DNA of 25,711 bases from NCBI GenBank assembly GCA_031362725.1, contig JANLTC010000271.1, positions 1-25,711 on the forward strand. Reading direction: 5' to 3'. Shown piece after piece: positions 12,888 through 21,363 of this stretch (positions within the stretch are counted from its first letter, which is position 1; every line of letters starts with the position of its first letter). The position numbers and the translations under genes are program-made. The notes below the pieces were generated by a model, which saw only the letters and a list, made by a program, of their open reading frames with translations, did no database searches and was not told where the DNA came from. The DNA is from PR03 sp031362725 (GTDB taxonomy: Bacteria; Myxococcota_A; UBA9160; PR03).

Positions 12888-14078
12888 ATGAAGCCCCAAG
12901 CGAGGCGGGGCGACGCGGCCAGCAGCGGTCGCGACCGCATCTACATCGAGCACGATGCAGTTCGGCGACCGTTCATGCGCGGGATCCTGGTGCATTCGCT
13001 GATGGCGCGCGGCCTCGCCTTCGAGGACGCCTACGCCAGCGCCAACGCCGTTCGCGAGCGTCTGCGCGGACGTGGCTCGGTCACGGTCGAAGACCTCGGC
13101 CAGGCCGTGCAAGAAGTGCTGCGCGAACGATCGCTGCCCGAGGAGGCCGCCGGTCACCCCGTCGGGCCCACCATCCACGTGACGACGCCCACCGGAGCGG
13201 GCGCGGCGCCGTTCTCGAAGGGATTCCTCTCGCAGTCGCTGCACGCGGCGGCGATCGAGCCGAACGATGCCTTCGACGTCGCGCGCGAGATCGAGGGCCA
13301 GCTCGCGCTGCGCGGCGTGCGCGATATCGATCGCCGCGAGCTGCGCCGTCTCGCGTTCCAGGCGCTCGAGCGCCGATTCGGTCCGCGCACGGCCGAACGC
13401 TACCTCGTCTGGCGTCGCTTCCAGGAACCAGATCGCCCGGTGATCCTGCTGCTCGGCGGCGCCGCCGGTGCGGGCAAGACCTCGCTCGCGCTCGAAGTCG
13501 GACATCGCCTCGGCATCCAGCGCGTGCTCTCGACCGATGCGATCCGCCAGATCATGCGCATCATGCTCTCGCCCGAGCTGGTGCCTGCGATCCACGCGTC
13601 CTCGTACGATGCCCATCGCGCACTCGAACGCGGCGGCGACGACGCGGTGATCGAAGGCTTCCTCGCGCAGGCGTCGATCGTGTCGGTCGGCGTGCGCGCG
13701 ATGCTCGATCGCGCGGTCGCCGAGAATTCCAGCCAGATCCTCGACGGTGTCTCGATCGTGCCGGGACTCGTCGATCTCGCGGCCTACGCCGAGAACGCGC
13801 ACGTGATCTTCCTCGTCGTCGCGACGCTCGACGAGCGCTCCTTCCGGGCACGATTCGAATCGCGGGCGCGCACGTCGCATCGCCCAGAGCATCGGTATCT
13901 CGAGCACTTCGAAGCGATCCTGAAGATCCAGGAACACTTCCTCGAGCTGGCCGACCGCCACGACATCCCGATCGTCGACAACGACTCGATCGAGTCGTCG
14001 GTGCTTTCGATCATCAAGCACGTGACCGAGACGCTGCGGAAGGTCGGGCATTTCGACGCCCGGGAACTCCTCGCGTAG
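12888..14078 (+). CDS. 2-phosphoglycerate-kinase-like protein with two ATP-cone-like segments
   Basis: A 396-residue protein of the COG2074 type. Residues ~16-80 (R-P-F-M-R-G-I-L-V-H-S-L, F-E-D-A-Y) and ~95-178 (A-P-F-S-K-G-F-L-S-Q-S-L, N-D-A-F-D-V-A) look like two tandem ATP-cone regulatory segments. The kinase domain follows with Walker A G-G-A-A-G-A-G-K-T-S (190-199), S-T-D-A-I-R-Q-I-M-R and a V-D-N-D-S-I block near the end. Known 2-phosphoglycerate kinase of methanogens makes 2,3-bisphosphoglycerate, and bacterial relatives are poorly characterised. The ATG at 12888 has GAGG about 12 bases upstream. It is divergent from the MerR-ParA cassette and upstream of the MoxR operon. Family call good, substrate unproven. 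Confidence 0.82.
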   Translation: MKPQARRGDAASSGRDRIYIEHDAVRRPFMRGILVHSLMARGLAFEDAYASANAVRERLRGRGSVTVEDLGQAVQEVLRERSLPEEAAGHPVGPTIHVTTPTGAGAAPFSKGFLSQSLHAAAIEPNDAFDVAREIEGQLALRGVRDIDRRELRRLAFQALERRFGPRTAERYLVWRRFQEPDRPVILLLGGAAGAGKTSLALEVGHRLGIQRVLSTDAIRQIMRIMLSPELVPAIHASSYDAHRALERGGDDAVIEGFLAQASIVSVGVRAMLDRAVAENSSQILDGVSIVPGLVDLAAYAENAHVIFLVVATLDERSFRARFESRARTSHRPEHRYLEHFEAILKIQEHFLELADRHDIPIVDNDSIESSVLSIIKHVTETLRKVGHFDARELLA

Positions 14079-14138
14079 TCGTCGCGCTGTCGGATGCCAA
14101 GGCCGCTAGGCTCGACGCGCGAGCCCGAAGGAGAGTGC

Positions 14139-15551
14139 ATGGCTTCGATCCCCCCGGCGCCGCGCACGCTCGGCGAGCTACACAAGGCCGAGATCCGCAC
14201 GCGTCCGCTACGCGAAGAACTCCGCACCAATCTGATCGAACGCATCCGCGCGGGCCGCGCCCTCTTCGACGGCATTCTCGGCTACGACGACACGGTGGTG
14301 CCCGCCGTCGAGAATGCGCTGCTCTGCGGCCACGATCTGATCTTCCTCGGCGAACGCGGGCAGGCGAAGACGAGGATGATCCGCCAGCTGACCGCTCTGC
14401 TCGACGAGTGGCTGCCAATCGTCGCGGGCTCCGAGATCCACGACGATCCGTTCGCGCCCGTTTCTGCGTATGCGCGCGCGCTCGTGGCCGAGCGGGGCGA
14501 GGCGACGCCGATCACATGGGTCCACCGTGACGATCGCTACGTCGAGAAGCTCGCCACGCCCGACGTGTCGATCGCCGATCTGATCGGCGACGTCGATCCG
14601 GTGAAGGTGGCGGCCGGCCGTTCGCTCGGCGACGAACTCACCATCCACTTCGGGCTGCTGCCGCGCACCAACCGCGGGATCTTCTGCATCAACGAGTTGC
14701 CCGATCTCACGGAAAAAGTGCAGGTGGGCCTGTTCAACGTGATGCAAGAGCGAGACGTGCAGGTGAAGGGCTACCGCGTGCGACTGCCGCTCGACGTGCT
14801 GGTCGTCGCGAGCGCGAACCCAGAGGACTACACCAGCCGCGGACGCATCATCACGCCGCTGAAAGATCGCTACGCCGCGCAGGTTCGCACCCACTATCCA
14901 GCGACGCGCGAGCTGGAACTGGCCGTCGTGTTGCAGGAGGCGAAGTTGCCGGCCATCGACGGCGTCGCGCTGCACGTGCCGCGCTTCGTGCAGCAACTCG
15001 TCGCCGAGCTGACGATGCAGGCGCGCAAGAGCGCCGATGTGAACCAGAGTTCGGGCGTCTCGGTGCGCATGTCGATCGCCAACTACGAGACGCTCGCCGC
15101 AAACGCAGTGCGCCGGGCGCTGCGGCTCCGCGAATCGGAAGCGGTGCCGCGCATCTCGGATCTGGCGGCGCTCGAGGTGTCGACCGCGGGAAAGCTCGAA
15201 CTCGAGTACGCGGGCCAGGAACGCACGCCGGCGGAGGTCGTCGGCGATCTCGTGAAGCGCGCGACGCGGCAGGTCTTCGACGAACTCGTTCCGCTCGAGG
15301 GAATCGCCAGCGTGGTGGAAGCGTTCGAGCAGGGTTGGAAGGTCGAGGTCTCGGCCGCGATGCCCTCCGTCGAGTATCAGGAGGGCCTCGACGCGATCGC
15401 CGGTTTGCGCGCGGCCGCGGCGCAGCTCGCCGGCGGCGACTCGCCGCCGCGCCTCGCTGCGGCGATCGAGTTCGTGCTCGAGGGCCTGCATCTCGCGAAT
15501 CGCCTCAACAAGACCGAGGACGACGGTCGCGTGCGCTATGCGCGGCGCTGA
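14139..15551 (+). CDS. MoxR / Mg-chelatase-like AAA+ ATPase
   Basis: A 470-residue AAA+ ATPase. Walker A is G-E-R-G-Q-A-K-T (71-78). The Walker B region is G-I-F-C-I-N-E-L-P-D-L, the next block is V-Q-V-G-L-F-N-V-M-Q-E-R, and sensor 1 is V-V-A-S-A-N-P-E-D-Y. The P-D-V-S-I-A-D-L-I-G-D-V-D-P-V-K block is typical of the ChlI/MoxR clade. The ATG at 14139 follows AAGGAGA by 6 bases; an upstream ATG at 14094 lacks a site. It is followed after 3 bases by a VWA protein, the standard partner of MoxR ATPases in chaperone-like or metal-insertion modules. The client protein is unknown. A small 6-bp hairpin (GGCTCG / CGAGCC, 14109-14125) sits just upstream of the ribosome site. Confidence 0.9.
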   Translation: MASIPPAPRTLGELHKAEIRTRPLREELRTNLIERIRAGRALFDGILGYDDTVVPAVENALLCGHDLIFLGERGQAKTRMIRQLTALLDEWLPIVAGSEIHDDPFAPVSAYARALVAERGEATPITWVHRDDRYVEKLATPDVSIADLIGDVDPVKVAAGRSLGDELTIHFGLLPRTNRGIFCINELPDLTEKVQVGLFNVMQERDVQVKGYRVRLPLDVLVVASANPEDYTSRGRIITPLKDRYAAQVRTHYPATRELELAVVLQEAKLPAIDGVALHVPRFVQQLVAELTMQARKSADVNQSSGVSVRMSIANYETLAANAVRRALRLRESEAVPRISDLAALEVSTAGKLELEYAGQERTPAEVVGDLVKRATRQVFDELVPLEGIASVVEAFEQGWKVEVSAAMPSVEYQEGLDAIAGLRAAAAQLAGGDSPPRLAAAIEFVLEGLHLANRLNKTEDDGRVRYARR

Positions 15552-15554
15552 TCG

Positions 15555-17162
15555 ATGAAGGTCTGGCGCTACAGCCGCTGGGATGGATCCCAGCACGAGT
15601 TCGCGCTCGATCCCGATGCCGCTCTCGACGCTCTCTCCGACCTGATGATGGAAGGACTGAGCGCCGAAGAGGCGCTCGCGTGGATGGAACACGCAGGGTT
15701 CGACCTGGCCGGTCAGAGCATGCGCGTGATGGGCATCGAAGAGTTGCAGGCTGAACTGCGCAGCGAGCTGCGGAACCTCGAGCAGCGCTATCGGATGGAC
15801 GAGGCGACCGCCGACTTGCGTCGTCGTCTCGAGGAAGTCCTCGAGCGCGAGCAGCGCGCCCAACGCACGCAACACGGCTACGAGTCGCAGCGGATGAACG
15901 AATTCCTCGACCGCCGCCATCAGTCCAACGCGAAGCTCTCCGATGCGATCGAGCGTTTCCGCGATTGGGACTTCGCCGACGCGGAAGCGGGCGAACAGTT
16001 TCGCGAACTGCTCGATGAACTCGAACGCGTACGCAAGCTCGAGGAGTTCCTTGCCAAGCGCGCGGATCGTTTCCGCGGCCAGGAAGCCGCCGACTACGAA
16101 ACTGCGCAGCAGATACGCGAGCGCATCGAGGCGTTGCAGCAGCTCCTCCGCGATCTCGCGAGCGGCAACTTCCAGACGATCGATCCCGCGCAGCTCGGCG
16201 ACCTGCTCTCGGAGAACGCGCTGCGATCGCTCGTCCTGCTGCGCGACCTGCGCGCATCGCTCGATCGGGCCGGCTACCTGCGCGGTGGCGACGACGTGAA
16301 GCTCTCGGCGCGGGCGATCCGCCGTATCGGAGCGCAGGCGCTCGCGACGGTCTACGGCGCGCTGCGCAAGGGTCGGCCGGGCGGCCACGACACCGTGAGG
16401 ACGGGCGTCGCGATCGCGCGTCCCGATGAAACGCGTCCGTGGCAATTCGGCGATGGCTTCGACGTCGACGTCGTGAAGTCGCTGCTGAACGCGGTCAAGA
16501 GGAACGGAGCGAGTGCGCCGATCGCCTGGTCTCGGGAAGATCTGGAAGTCCGGGAGATGGACTACCAGACGCAGTGCACGACGGTGTTGCTGCTCGACCT
16601 CAGCTGGTCGATGTCCTGGGCCGGACGCTTCGGGGCTGCAAAACGCGTCGCGATCGCGCTCGATCACCTGATTCGCACGCGCTATCCGCGTGACCACTTC
16701 TTCGTGGTCGGGTTCTCGACGCGTGCCCGCGAGATCCGCGCCCACGACCTGCCCGAAGCGAGTTGGGACGCGGGCGAGCCGTTCACGAATCTGCAAGATG
16801 GCCTGATGCTCGCCGAGCGGCTGATCGCGCGGAACCCGAGCCCGAGCGCGCAGGTGCTGGTCATCACCGACGGGCAGCCGACCGCCTACTTTCGCGGCCG
16901 CGAACTCCACGTCGAATGGCCGTCGGGCTTCGGCGGCATCTCGCCGCATGCGGTCGCCGAGACGCTGAAGCAGGTGCGGCGCATCACGAGTCGCGGCGTC
17001 ACGATCAACACCTTCATGCTCGACGCGTCGCCGGAGCTGATTTCGTTCGTCGAGTCGATGACGCGCATCAACAAGGGACGGGCGCTCTACACGCATCCGT
17101 CGCGGCTCGGCTCGTACCTGATGGTGGACTACTTGTCGCGACGCCGGACGCTGCGGCGCTGA
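15555..17162 (+). CDS. VWA-domain protein, partner of the MoxR ATPase
   Basis: A 535-residue protein with an N-terminal helical half and a C-terminal von Willebrand A domain. Residues ~60-240 are rich in Glu, Arg and Leu and look coiled-coil, for example E-V-L-E-R-E-Q-R-A-Q. The VWA domain begins near residue 340 with a complete MIDAS D-L-S-W-S (348-352). It continues with F-F-V-V-G-F-S-T-R-A, F-T-N-L-Q-D-G-L and V-I-T-D-G-Q-P-T-A. No signal peptide or transmembrane helix is seen, so it is probably cytoplasmic. The start ATG lies 3 bases after the MoxR stop, and its own stop shares TGATG with the next gene's ATG. Such pairs remodel or activate client proteins using ATP and Mg2+. Confidence 0.88.
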   Translation: MKVWRYSRWDGSQHEFALDPDAALDALSDLMMEGLSAEEALAWMEHAGFDLAGQSMRVMGIEELQAELRSELRNLEQRYRMDEATADLRRRLEEVLEREQRAQRTQHGYESQRMNEFLDRRHQSNAKLSDAIERFRDWDFADAEAGEQFRELLDELERVRKLEEFLAKRADRFRGQEAADYETAQQIRERIEALQQLLRDLASGNFQTIDPAQLGDLLSENALRSLVLLRDLRASLDRAGYLRGGDDVKLSARAIRRIGAQALATVYGALRKGRPGGHDTVRTGVAIARPDETRPWQFGDGFDVDVVKSLLNAVKRNGASAPIAWSREDLEVREMDYQTQCTTVLLLDLSWSMSWAGRFGAAKRVAIALDHLIRTRYPRDHFFVVGFSTRAREIRAHDLPEASWDAGEPFTNLQDGLMLAERLIARNPSPSAQVLVITDGQPTAYFRGRELHVEWPSGFGGISPHAVAETLKQVRRITSRGVTINTFMLDASPELISFVESMTRINKGRALYTHPSRLGSYLMVDYLSRRRTLRR

Positions 17163-18787
17163 TGGCACTCGTTCCCGGAATCGTGCGCCGCGCCAGCGGC
17201 AATGCCGCGCGGGCAGCGCGTCTGCTGGCCGCGCGCGCGGTGCTGGGTCGCCGCGCTCCGTTCTGGTTGCTCGTGCGCCTCGAGCCGCCCTTCGAGCAGA
17301 CGCGTACGGCGCGGCTGCCGTTCTCGCGCGGCCGTGCGCCGAGTCTGCTCGAAACGCTGCGCGCGCTCGACGCGGCGCGGAGCGACCCGCGTGTCGGCGG
17401 CGTCCTGCTGCGCTGCGCCGGCGCGCCGCATGGCTACGCAACCGCGGCCTCGCTGCGTCGCGCGGTCGATGCGGTACGCGCGGCTGGCAAGCCGGTCGCC
17501 GCGTATGGCGAGAGCATGCACCAGGCGGAGTACTGGGTGGCGAGCGGCGCCGACAAGCTGTGGCTCCCGGAAACGGGATCGATCCATCTGGTCGGGCTGC
17601 GCAGCGAGTCGATGTTCTTTGCGCGCCTGCTCGCACGACTCGACTTGAAGCCCGAGGTCGTGCGGGTCGGCTCGCACAAGGCCGCTGCCGAGAGCTTCAC
17701 GCGCGAATCGATGTCGCCCGAGAGCCGCGAGCAGATCGAGGCATACCTCGACGACGTGTTCGGCGAGCTGATCGCTGCGATCGCCACCGGCCGTCGCCTC
17801 GATGCGGCCGTCGTGCGCGAACGTGTAGACGCCGGCCCGTACCGCGCCGCGACCGCGTGCGAAGCGGGCCTCGCGGACGGGTGCCTGTACCCGGATCAGG
17901 TCGAGGAAGCGCTCGCCAATCTGCTGCCTGCGAGTGGCGAGTCGCAAGCTTCGGGGGCGGCACCGCGCGCGCGTCTCGTCGATGCGCAAGCGTATGCAGC
18001 GATCCACGCCGATGATCCGGGCTGGTCGCCACTGCTTCGCCCGCGTCCCCGTATTGCGTACGTCGTAGCCAGCGGCGCAATCCAGCGCCGTACGGGCATG
18101 GCGGGCATCTCCGTCGAGGCGCTGTCGCGCACACTACGCGCGCTCGGCGAGGACGAGGGGGTGCGCGCGATCGTGCTGCGCATCGAGAGCCCGGGCGGCG
18201 ATGCGCTCGCCTCCGACATTCTCTGGCGCGCACTCTGCGTTGCGAAGCGTGACAAACCGCTGGTGGTGTCGATGGGCGAGGTAGCCGCATCGGGCGGCTA
18301 CTTCGCCGCGGTGGCCGGCGACACGATTTTCGCCGAGGCGCCGACGCTCACCGGTTCGATCGGCGTGGTCGGTGGCAAGCTCGACGCCGGCGCGTTGCTC
18401 GAAAAGTTCGGCGTCGATCATGATGCGGTCGAGCGCGGGCGCCGCGCGGGTCTGCTGTCGCCGCTGCGTGGCTTCACGCCCGAGGAGCGGAATCTCGTGC
18501 GCCGCGACATGGAAGCGGTGTACGACGTCTTCTTGCGCCGCGTCGAGGCCGGTCGCAGCCTCACCCGCGCGGAGCTCGCGGACATCGCACAGGGACGAAT
18601 CTGGAGCGGCGTGCGCGCGCTCGCACTCGGTCTCGTCGATGCGCACGGCGGTCCGCTCGAAGCAATCCGCGAGGCGCGCTCGCGCGCCGGACTTGCGGCC
18701 GAGGATGCGGTCGCGCTCGACGTGCAACCGCGGCATGCGCCGATCGACCTGGTCCGGGGCCTGCTCGGGATCGAAGCGAGCCTCTGA
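17162..18787 (+). CDS. sppA: Signal peptide peptidase SppA, 67K type
   Basis: A 541-residue Ser/Lys protease with two tandem SppA/ClpP-like domains, the length of the long (E. coli) form. The catalytic lysine is probably K173 in V-G-S-H-K-A-A-A-E-S-F-T-R. The serine is S377 in G-E-V-A-A-S-G-G-Y-F. The second-domain core S-P-G-G-D-A-L-A and T-L-T-G-S-I-G-V-V are also canonical. The family cleaves leftover signal peptides in the inner membrane. Here the N-terminal ~40 residues are Arg/Ala-rich and show no clear membrane anchor, so the protein may be soluble or peripheral. The ATG at 17162 overlaps the VWA stop by one base; the frame is open to 16763 but that part is antisense-like noise over the VWA gene. 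Confidence 0.9.
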   Translation: MALVPGIVRRASGNAARAARLLAARAVLGRRAPFWLLVRLEPPFEQTRTARLPFSRGRAPSLLETLRALDAARSDPRVGGVLLRCAGAPHGYATAASLRRAVDAVRAAGKPVAAYGESMHQAEYWVASGADKLWLPETGSIHLVGLRSESMFFARLLARLDLKPEVVRVGSHKAAAESFTRESMSPESREQIEAYLDDVFGELIAAIATGRRLDAAVVRERVDAGPYRAATACEAGLADGCLYPDQVEEALANLLPASGESQASGAAPRARLVDAQAYAAIHADDPGWSPLLRPRPRIAYVVASGAIQRRTGMAGISVEALSRTLRALGEDEGVRAIVLRIESPGGDALASDILWRALCVAKRDKPLVVSMGEVAASGGYFAAVAGDTIFAEAPTLTGSIGVVGGKLDAGALLEKFGVDHDAVERGRRAGLLSPLRGFTPEERNLVRRDMEAVYDVFLRRVEAGRSLTRAELADIAQGRIWSGVRALALGLVDAHGGPLEAIREARSRAGLAAEDAVALDVQPRHAPIDLVRGLLGIEASL

Positions 18788-18841
18788 GCCTCGCTTGGGC
18801 ACCGCGTCGCGGCTTTGCAGGCTGGCTCCTAGACTGCGCGG

Positions 18842-19486
18842 ATGCCGCGGCGCCTGAAGCTCGACATTCCCGGTCCGGACCACCGCGTGACGCCCGGTGA
18901 CGTGCTCGCGAAGGGCTGGGCGGACCTCTTTGCTCCCGATCTCACGGCGCCGTTCCGGACCGTGCTCGAGATCGGCTTCGGGCGCGGCGAGTTCCTGATC
19001 GACCTCGCAGCGCGTGCCCCCGACGTTGCGCACGTCGGTGTCGAGATCTCTCGCAAGCGTGTGCTGAAGCAGGCGCGGCGCCTGGCGAAGTGTGAGATCG
19101 CCAACGTGCGACTGATCCACGGCACCGGCGAGCAGGCGCTGGCTGATCTCTTCGGCCCCGGGGTGCTCGAGGCGGTGTGGATCAACTTCTCGGATCCGTG
19201 GCCGAAGAAGCGCCACCACCGCCGCCGGTTGGTGCAAGCGCCGCTGGTCGCGGCGGTCGCGAACCGTCTCGTTCCCGGAGGCGTGCTGCACGTGGCGACC
19301 GACGACGTCCCGTACGCCGAGCACATCGCCGAGGTGCTGGCGGCCGCGTCGGAACTCGAGAATGCGTTCGCACCGGCGCGTTGGCTCGCCGATGTGCCGG
19401 GCCGCTCGCCGACCGCGTATGAACTCGAGTGGCGCGCCGAAGGTCGCCCGCTGCACTTCTTCGCGTATCGAAGGATCGTGGGCTGA
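18842..19486 (+). CDS. trmB: tRNA (guanine-N7-)-methyltransferase TrmB
   Basis: A 214-residue SAM-dependent enzyme that makes m7G46 in tRNA. The SAM loop is E-I-G-F-G-R-G-E-F (43-51), followed by the acidic strand end V-G-V-E-I-S. The diagnostic catalytic block is N-F-S-D-P-W-P-K-K-R-H-H (115-126), and the C-terminal T-A-Y-E-L-E-W-R-A-E-G matches the 'T.fE.r....G' motif. Length and order are standard. It starts 54 bases after sppA and is followed after one base by rlmN, so it is part of an RNA-modification pair. Confidence 0.96.
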   Translation: MPRRLKLDIPGPDHRVTPGDVLAKGWADLFAPDLTAPFRTVLEIGFGRGEFLIDLAARAPDVAHVGVEISRKRVLKQARRLAKCEIANVRLIHGTGEQALADLFGPGVLEAVWINFSDPWPKKRHHRRRLVQAPLVAAVANRLVPGGVLHVATDDVPYAEHIAEVLAAASELENAFAPARWLADVPGRSPTAYELEWRAEGRPLHFFAYRRIVG

Positions 19487-19487
19487 G

Positions 19488-20663
19488 ATGCGCGAAGCGA
19501 ACCTGCACCTTCAGGATCACTCGATCGAGTCGCTGCGCGCGTGCTTCGCGGCGCAGGGGATCGAGCCGTGGCGCGCGGAGCAGGTCGCGGGCTGGCTCTA
19601 CGGTCGCGGGATCGCCGATCCATCCCAGTGGACCGATCTTCCCGCGTCGCTGCGCGACCGCTTCATCGCCGACTGGCAATGGCACGCGCTCGACTGGGAC
19701 CAGATCCAGCGCTCGCGCGACGGCACCGTGAAGGGTCGCCTGCGCGCGCGCGACGGCGCGCTGGTCGAATCGGTGCTGATTCCCGAAGGCGATCGGACGA
19801 CGCTCTGCATCTCCACGCAGGTGGGCTGCCCGCTCGCGTGTTCGTTCTGCGCGACCGGCGCACTCGGCTTCACGCGCAACCTCTCGGTCGCCGAGATCGT
19901 CGATCAGGTTTGCCGGATGCGCGAGCAGCTCGTCCCCGGGCAGCGCCTCACCAACGTCGTCTACATGGGTATGGGTGAGCCGCTGCTGAATCTGCCCGCG
20001 GTGCTCGAATCGGCGCGCGTGCTGCTGCATCCGAAAGCCTTCGCGCTCGGCCCGCGCAAGGTGACGGTGTCGACCGCGGGTGTCGTGCCGAAGATCAGCG
20101 CGCTACTGGCGAGTGTGCCGGTGAATCTCGCGGTCTCGCTGCACGCGGCGACCGACGCGGTGCGCGACGAACTCGTCCCGCTGAATCGCCGCTTCCCGCT
20201 CGCGACGCTGATGGACGCGCTGCGCAAGCTCGAAACGGTGACGCCGCGCCGCCCGGTCTTTTTCGAGTACACGCTGATCGAAGGCGTGAACGATTCGCCC
20301 GAAGACTCGCGCGCCGTTGCAAAGCTGGTGCGCGGATTGCCCTCGAAGCTCAATGTGATTCCGATGAACGCGCATGCGGATTCCCGCTACCGAGCGCCTT
20401 CCGATGCGGTGCTGACGCGCTTCGCTGGCGATCTGGTGCGCCAGGGTCTCACCGTCACCGTGCGCCGGCCGCGCGGCGCGGACATCGACGCCGCTTGCGG
20501 ACAGCTCGCCGCAAGGCGCGCCGGAGGCGCGCCGCGCAGCGAGCCGGAGGCGCGCGAAGTCGCCCCGGCAAGGCGCGCCGGAGGCGCGCCGCGCAGCGAG
20601 CCGGAGGCGAGCGAAGGTCACCTGGCCGAGGGCGCGCCCACGCGGGCGGCGCCGCTCACCTGA
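19488..20663 (+). CDS. rlmN: Dual-specificity 23S rRNA/tRNA adenine C2-methyltransferase RlmN with repeat-derived tail
   Basis: A 391-residue radical-SAM enzyme that methylates A2503 of 23S rRNA (and A37 of tRNA). The cluster motif is C114-x3-C118-x2-C121 in G-C-P-L-A-C-S-F-C-A-T-G. G-M-G-E-P-L-L-N, V-S-T-A-G-V-V-P and the late catalytic cysteine C337 in D-I-D-A-A-C-G-Q-L are all present. The ATG at 19488 begins one base after trmB. RlmN proteins usually end shortly after A-C-G-Q-L; here about 50 extra residues (342-391) follow. They consist largely of two copies of A-R-R-A-G-G-A-P-R-S-E-P-E-A encoded by a tandem DNA repeat. The core enzyme looks intact. The stop overlaps the next ATG (TGATG). 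Confidence 0.96.
   Translation: MREANLHLQDHSIESLRACFAAQGIEPWRAEQVAGWLYGRGIADPSQWTDLPASLRDRFIADWQWHALDWDQIQRSRDGTVKGRLRARDGALVESVLIPEGDRTTLCISTQVGCPLACSFCATGALGFTRNLSVAEIVDQVCRMREQLVPGQRLTNVVYMGMGEPLLNLPAVLESARVLLHPKAFALGPRKVTVSTAGVVPKISALLASVPVNLAVSLHAATDAVRDELVPLNRRFPLATLMDALRKLETVTPRRPVFFEYTLIEGVNDSPEDSRAVAKLVRGLPSKLNVIPMNAHADSRYRAPSDAVLTRFAGDLVRQGLTVTVRRPRGADIDAACGQLAARRAGGAPRSEPEAREVAPARRAGGAPRSEPEASEGHLAEGAPTRAAPLT
20511..20616 (+). repeat. Tandem 49-bp GC-rich repeat inside the 3' end of rlmN
   Basis: Two 49-base copies, 20511-20559 and 20568-20616, differ at one position and are spaced by 8 bases (period 57, a multiple of three, so the frame is kept). Each begins GCAAGGCGCGCCGGAGGCGC and contains the palindrome GGCGCGCC and two CCGGAGGCG blocks. 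The DNA looks like a dispersed intergenic-type element captured by the reading frame, rather than family-conserved coding sequence. Confidence 0.9.
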
Positions 20664-21340
20664 TGCTCTACGCGGTCGGCGACATCCACGGGCGTCTCGA
20701 CAAGCTCGAAGCGCTGCTCGCGATGCTTCCGCTCGTGCCGGGCGACCGACTGGTCTTCCTCGGCGACTACGTCGACCGCGGCCCGGCGTCGCGCGGTGTC
20801 GTCGAGCGGCTGCTCGAAGTGGCCGACGGCTATCCGTGCGCGTTCCTGCTCGGCAACCACGAATCGATGTTCCTCGACTTCCTCGGCTGGGAAGGCGAGG
20901 CGTACTTTGGTGCCGACGTGTTCCTGCCGAACGGCGGCGCCGAGACGCTCGCGTCGTACGGCTGGCACGAAGCGCGCCCGCCGCGTGCCGACGAGTTCCG
21001 GCTGCCGCCGAAGCACGAGGCGTTCTTCCGCTCGCTGCAGCTGCACCACGCGGAGGGCGCCTACCTGTTCGTCCACGCGGGGCTCGGTCGCACGCTCGCG
21101 CGCACCAGCGATCCGAGCTGGGCGCTGACACACGCACGCGTCGAGGAACTGCTCTGGGATCGCGCCACCGCCGATTCGCAACACGAGCTCGGCGTGACGA
21201 TCGTCTATGGCCACACGCCGCGTCCCGATTTTCAGGTGCGCTGGAACCTGCCGCACAGCATCGGCATCGACACCGGAGCGGTCTACGGCGGCCCGCTGAC
21301 CGCGATCCGGCTGCCCGACGAGACGATCTTCCAGGTCTGA
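20663..21340 (+). CDS. PPP-type metallophosphoesterase (serine/threonine phosphatase / Ap4A hydrolase-like)
   Basis: A 225-residue phosphoesterase with all the metal-binding motifs of the PPP family: G-D-I-H-G (6-10), G-D-Y-V-D-R-G (34-40), G-N-H-E (64-67), a later V-H-A-G and G-H-T. These bind two metal ions and the substrate phosphate. The size fits bacterial lambda-phosphatase-like protein phosphatases and dinucleoside polyphosphatases, and sequence alone does not separate them. The ATG at 20663 shares one base with the rlmN stop (TGATG), which fixes the start; an upstream frame through the repeat is rejected. It is the last gene of the long plus-strand run, and a 5-bp hairpin follows. Confidence 0.92.
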   Translation: MLYAVGDIHGRLDKLEALLAMLPLVPGDRLVFLGDYVDRGPASRGVVERLLEVADGYPCAFLLGNHESMFLDFLGWEGEAYFGADVFLPNGGAETLASYGWHEARPPRADEFRLPPKHEAFFRSLQLHHAEGAYLFVHAGLGRTLARTSDPSWALTHARVEELLWDRATADSQHELGVTIVYGHTPRPDFQVRWNLPHSIGIDTGAVYGGPLTAIRLPDETIFQV

Positions 21341-21341
21341 G

Positions 21342-21354
21342 CGGCGAATCGCCG
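21342..21354. terminator. Small hairpin between convergent genes
   Basis: CGGCG-AAT-CGCCG forms a 5-bp stem right after the phosphoesterase stop and 10 bases before the stop of the convergent transglycosylase gene. There is no T-tract, so a terminator role is only suggested by position. Confidence 0.25.
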
Positions 21355-21363
21355 TACCTGCGA

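Noticed and set aside
12819..14051. Open frame of 410 codons on the minus strand
   Set aside because: It is antisense to the 2-phosphoglycerate-kinase-like gene, with Arg/His/Asp-rich shadow composition.
14208..17636. Open frame of 1142 codons on the minus strand
   Set aside because: It runs antisense to the MoxR and VWA genes and part of sppA, all with clear motifs. It is rich in Arg, His, Ala and Gln and has no domain; such frames arise from third-position G/C bias.
20511..20616. CRISPR-like repeats
   Set aside because: There are only two copies with an 8-base spacer, they are translated as part of rlmN, and no cas gene is present.
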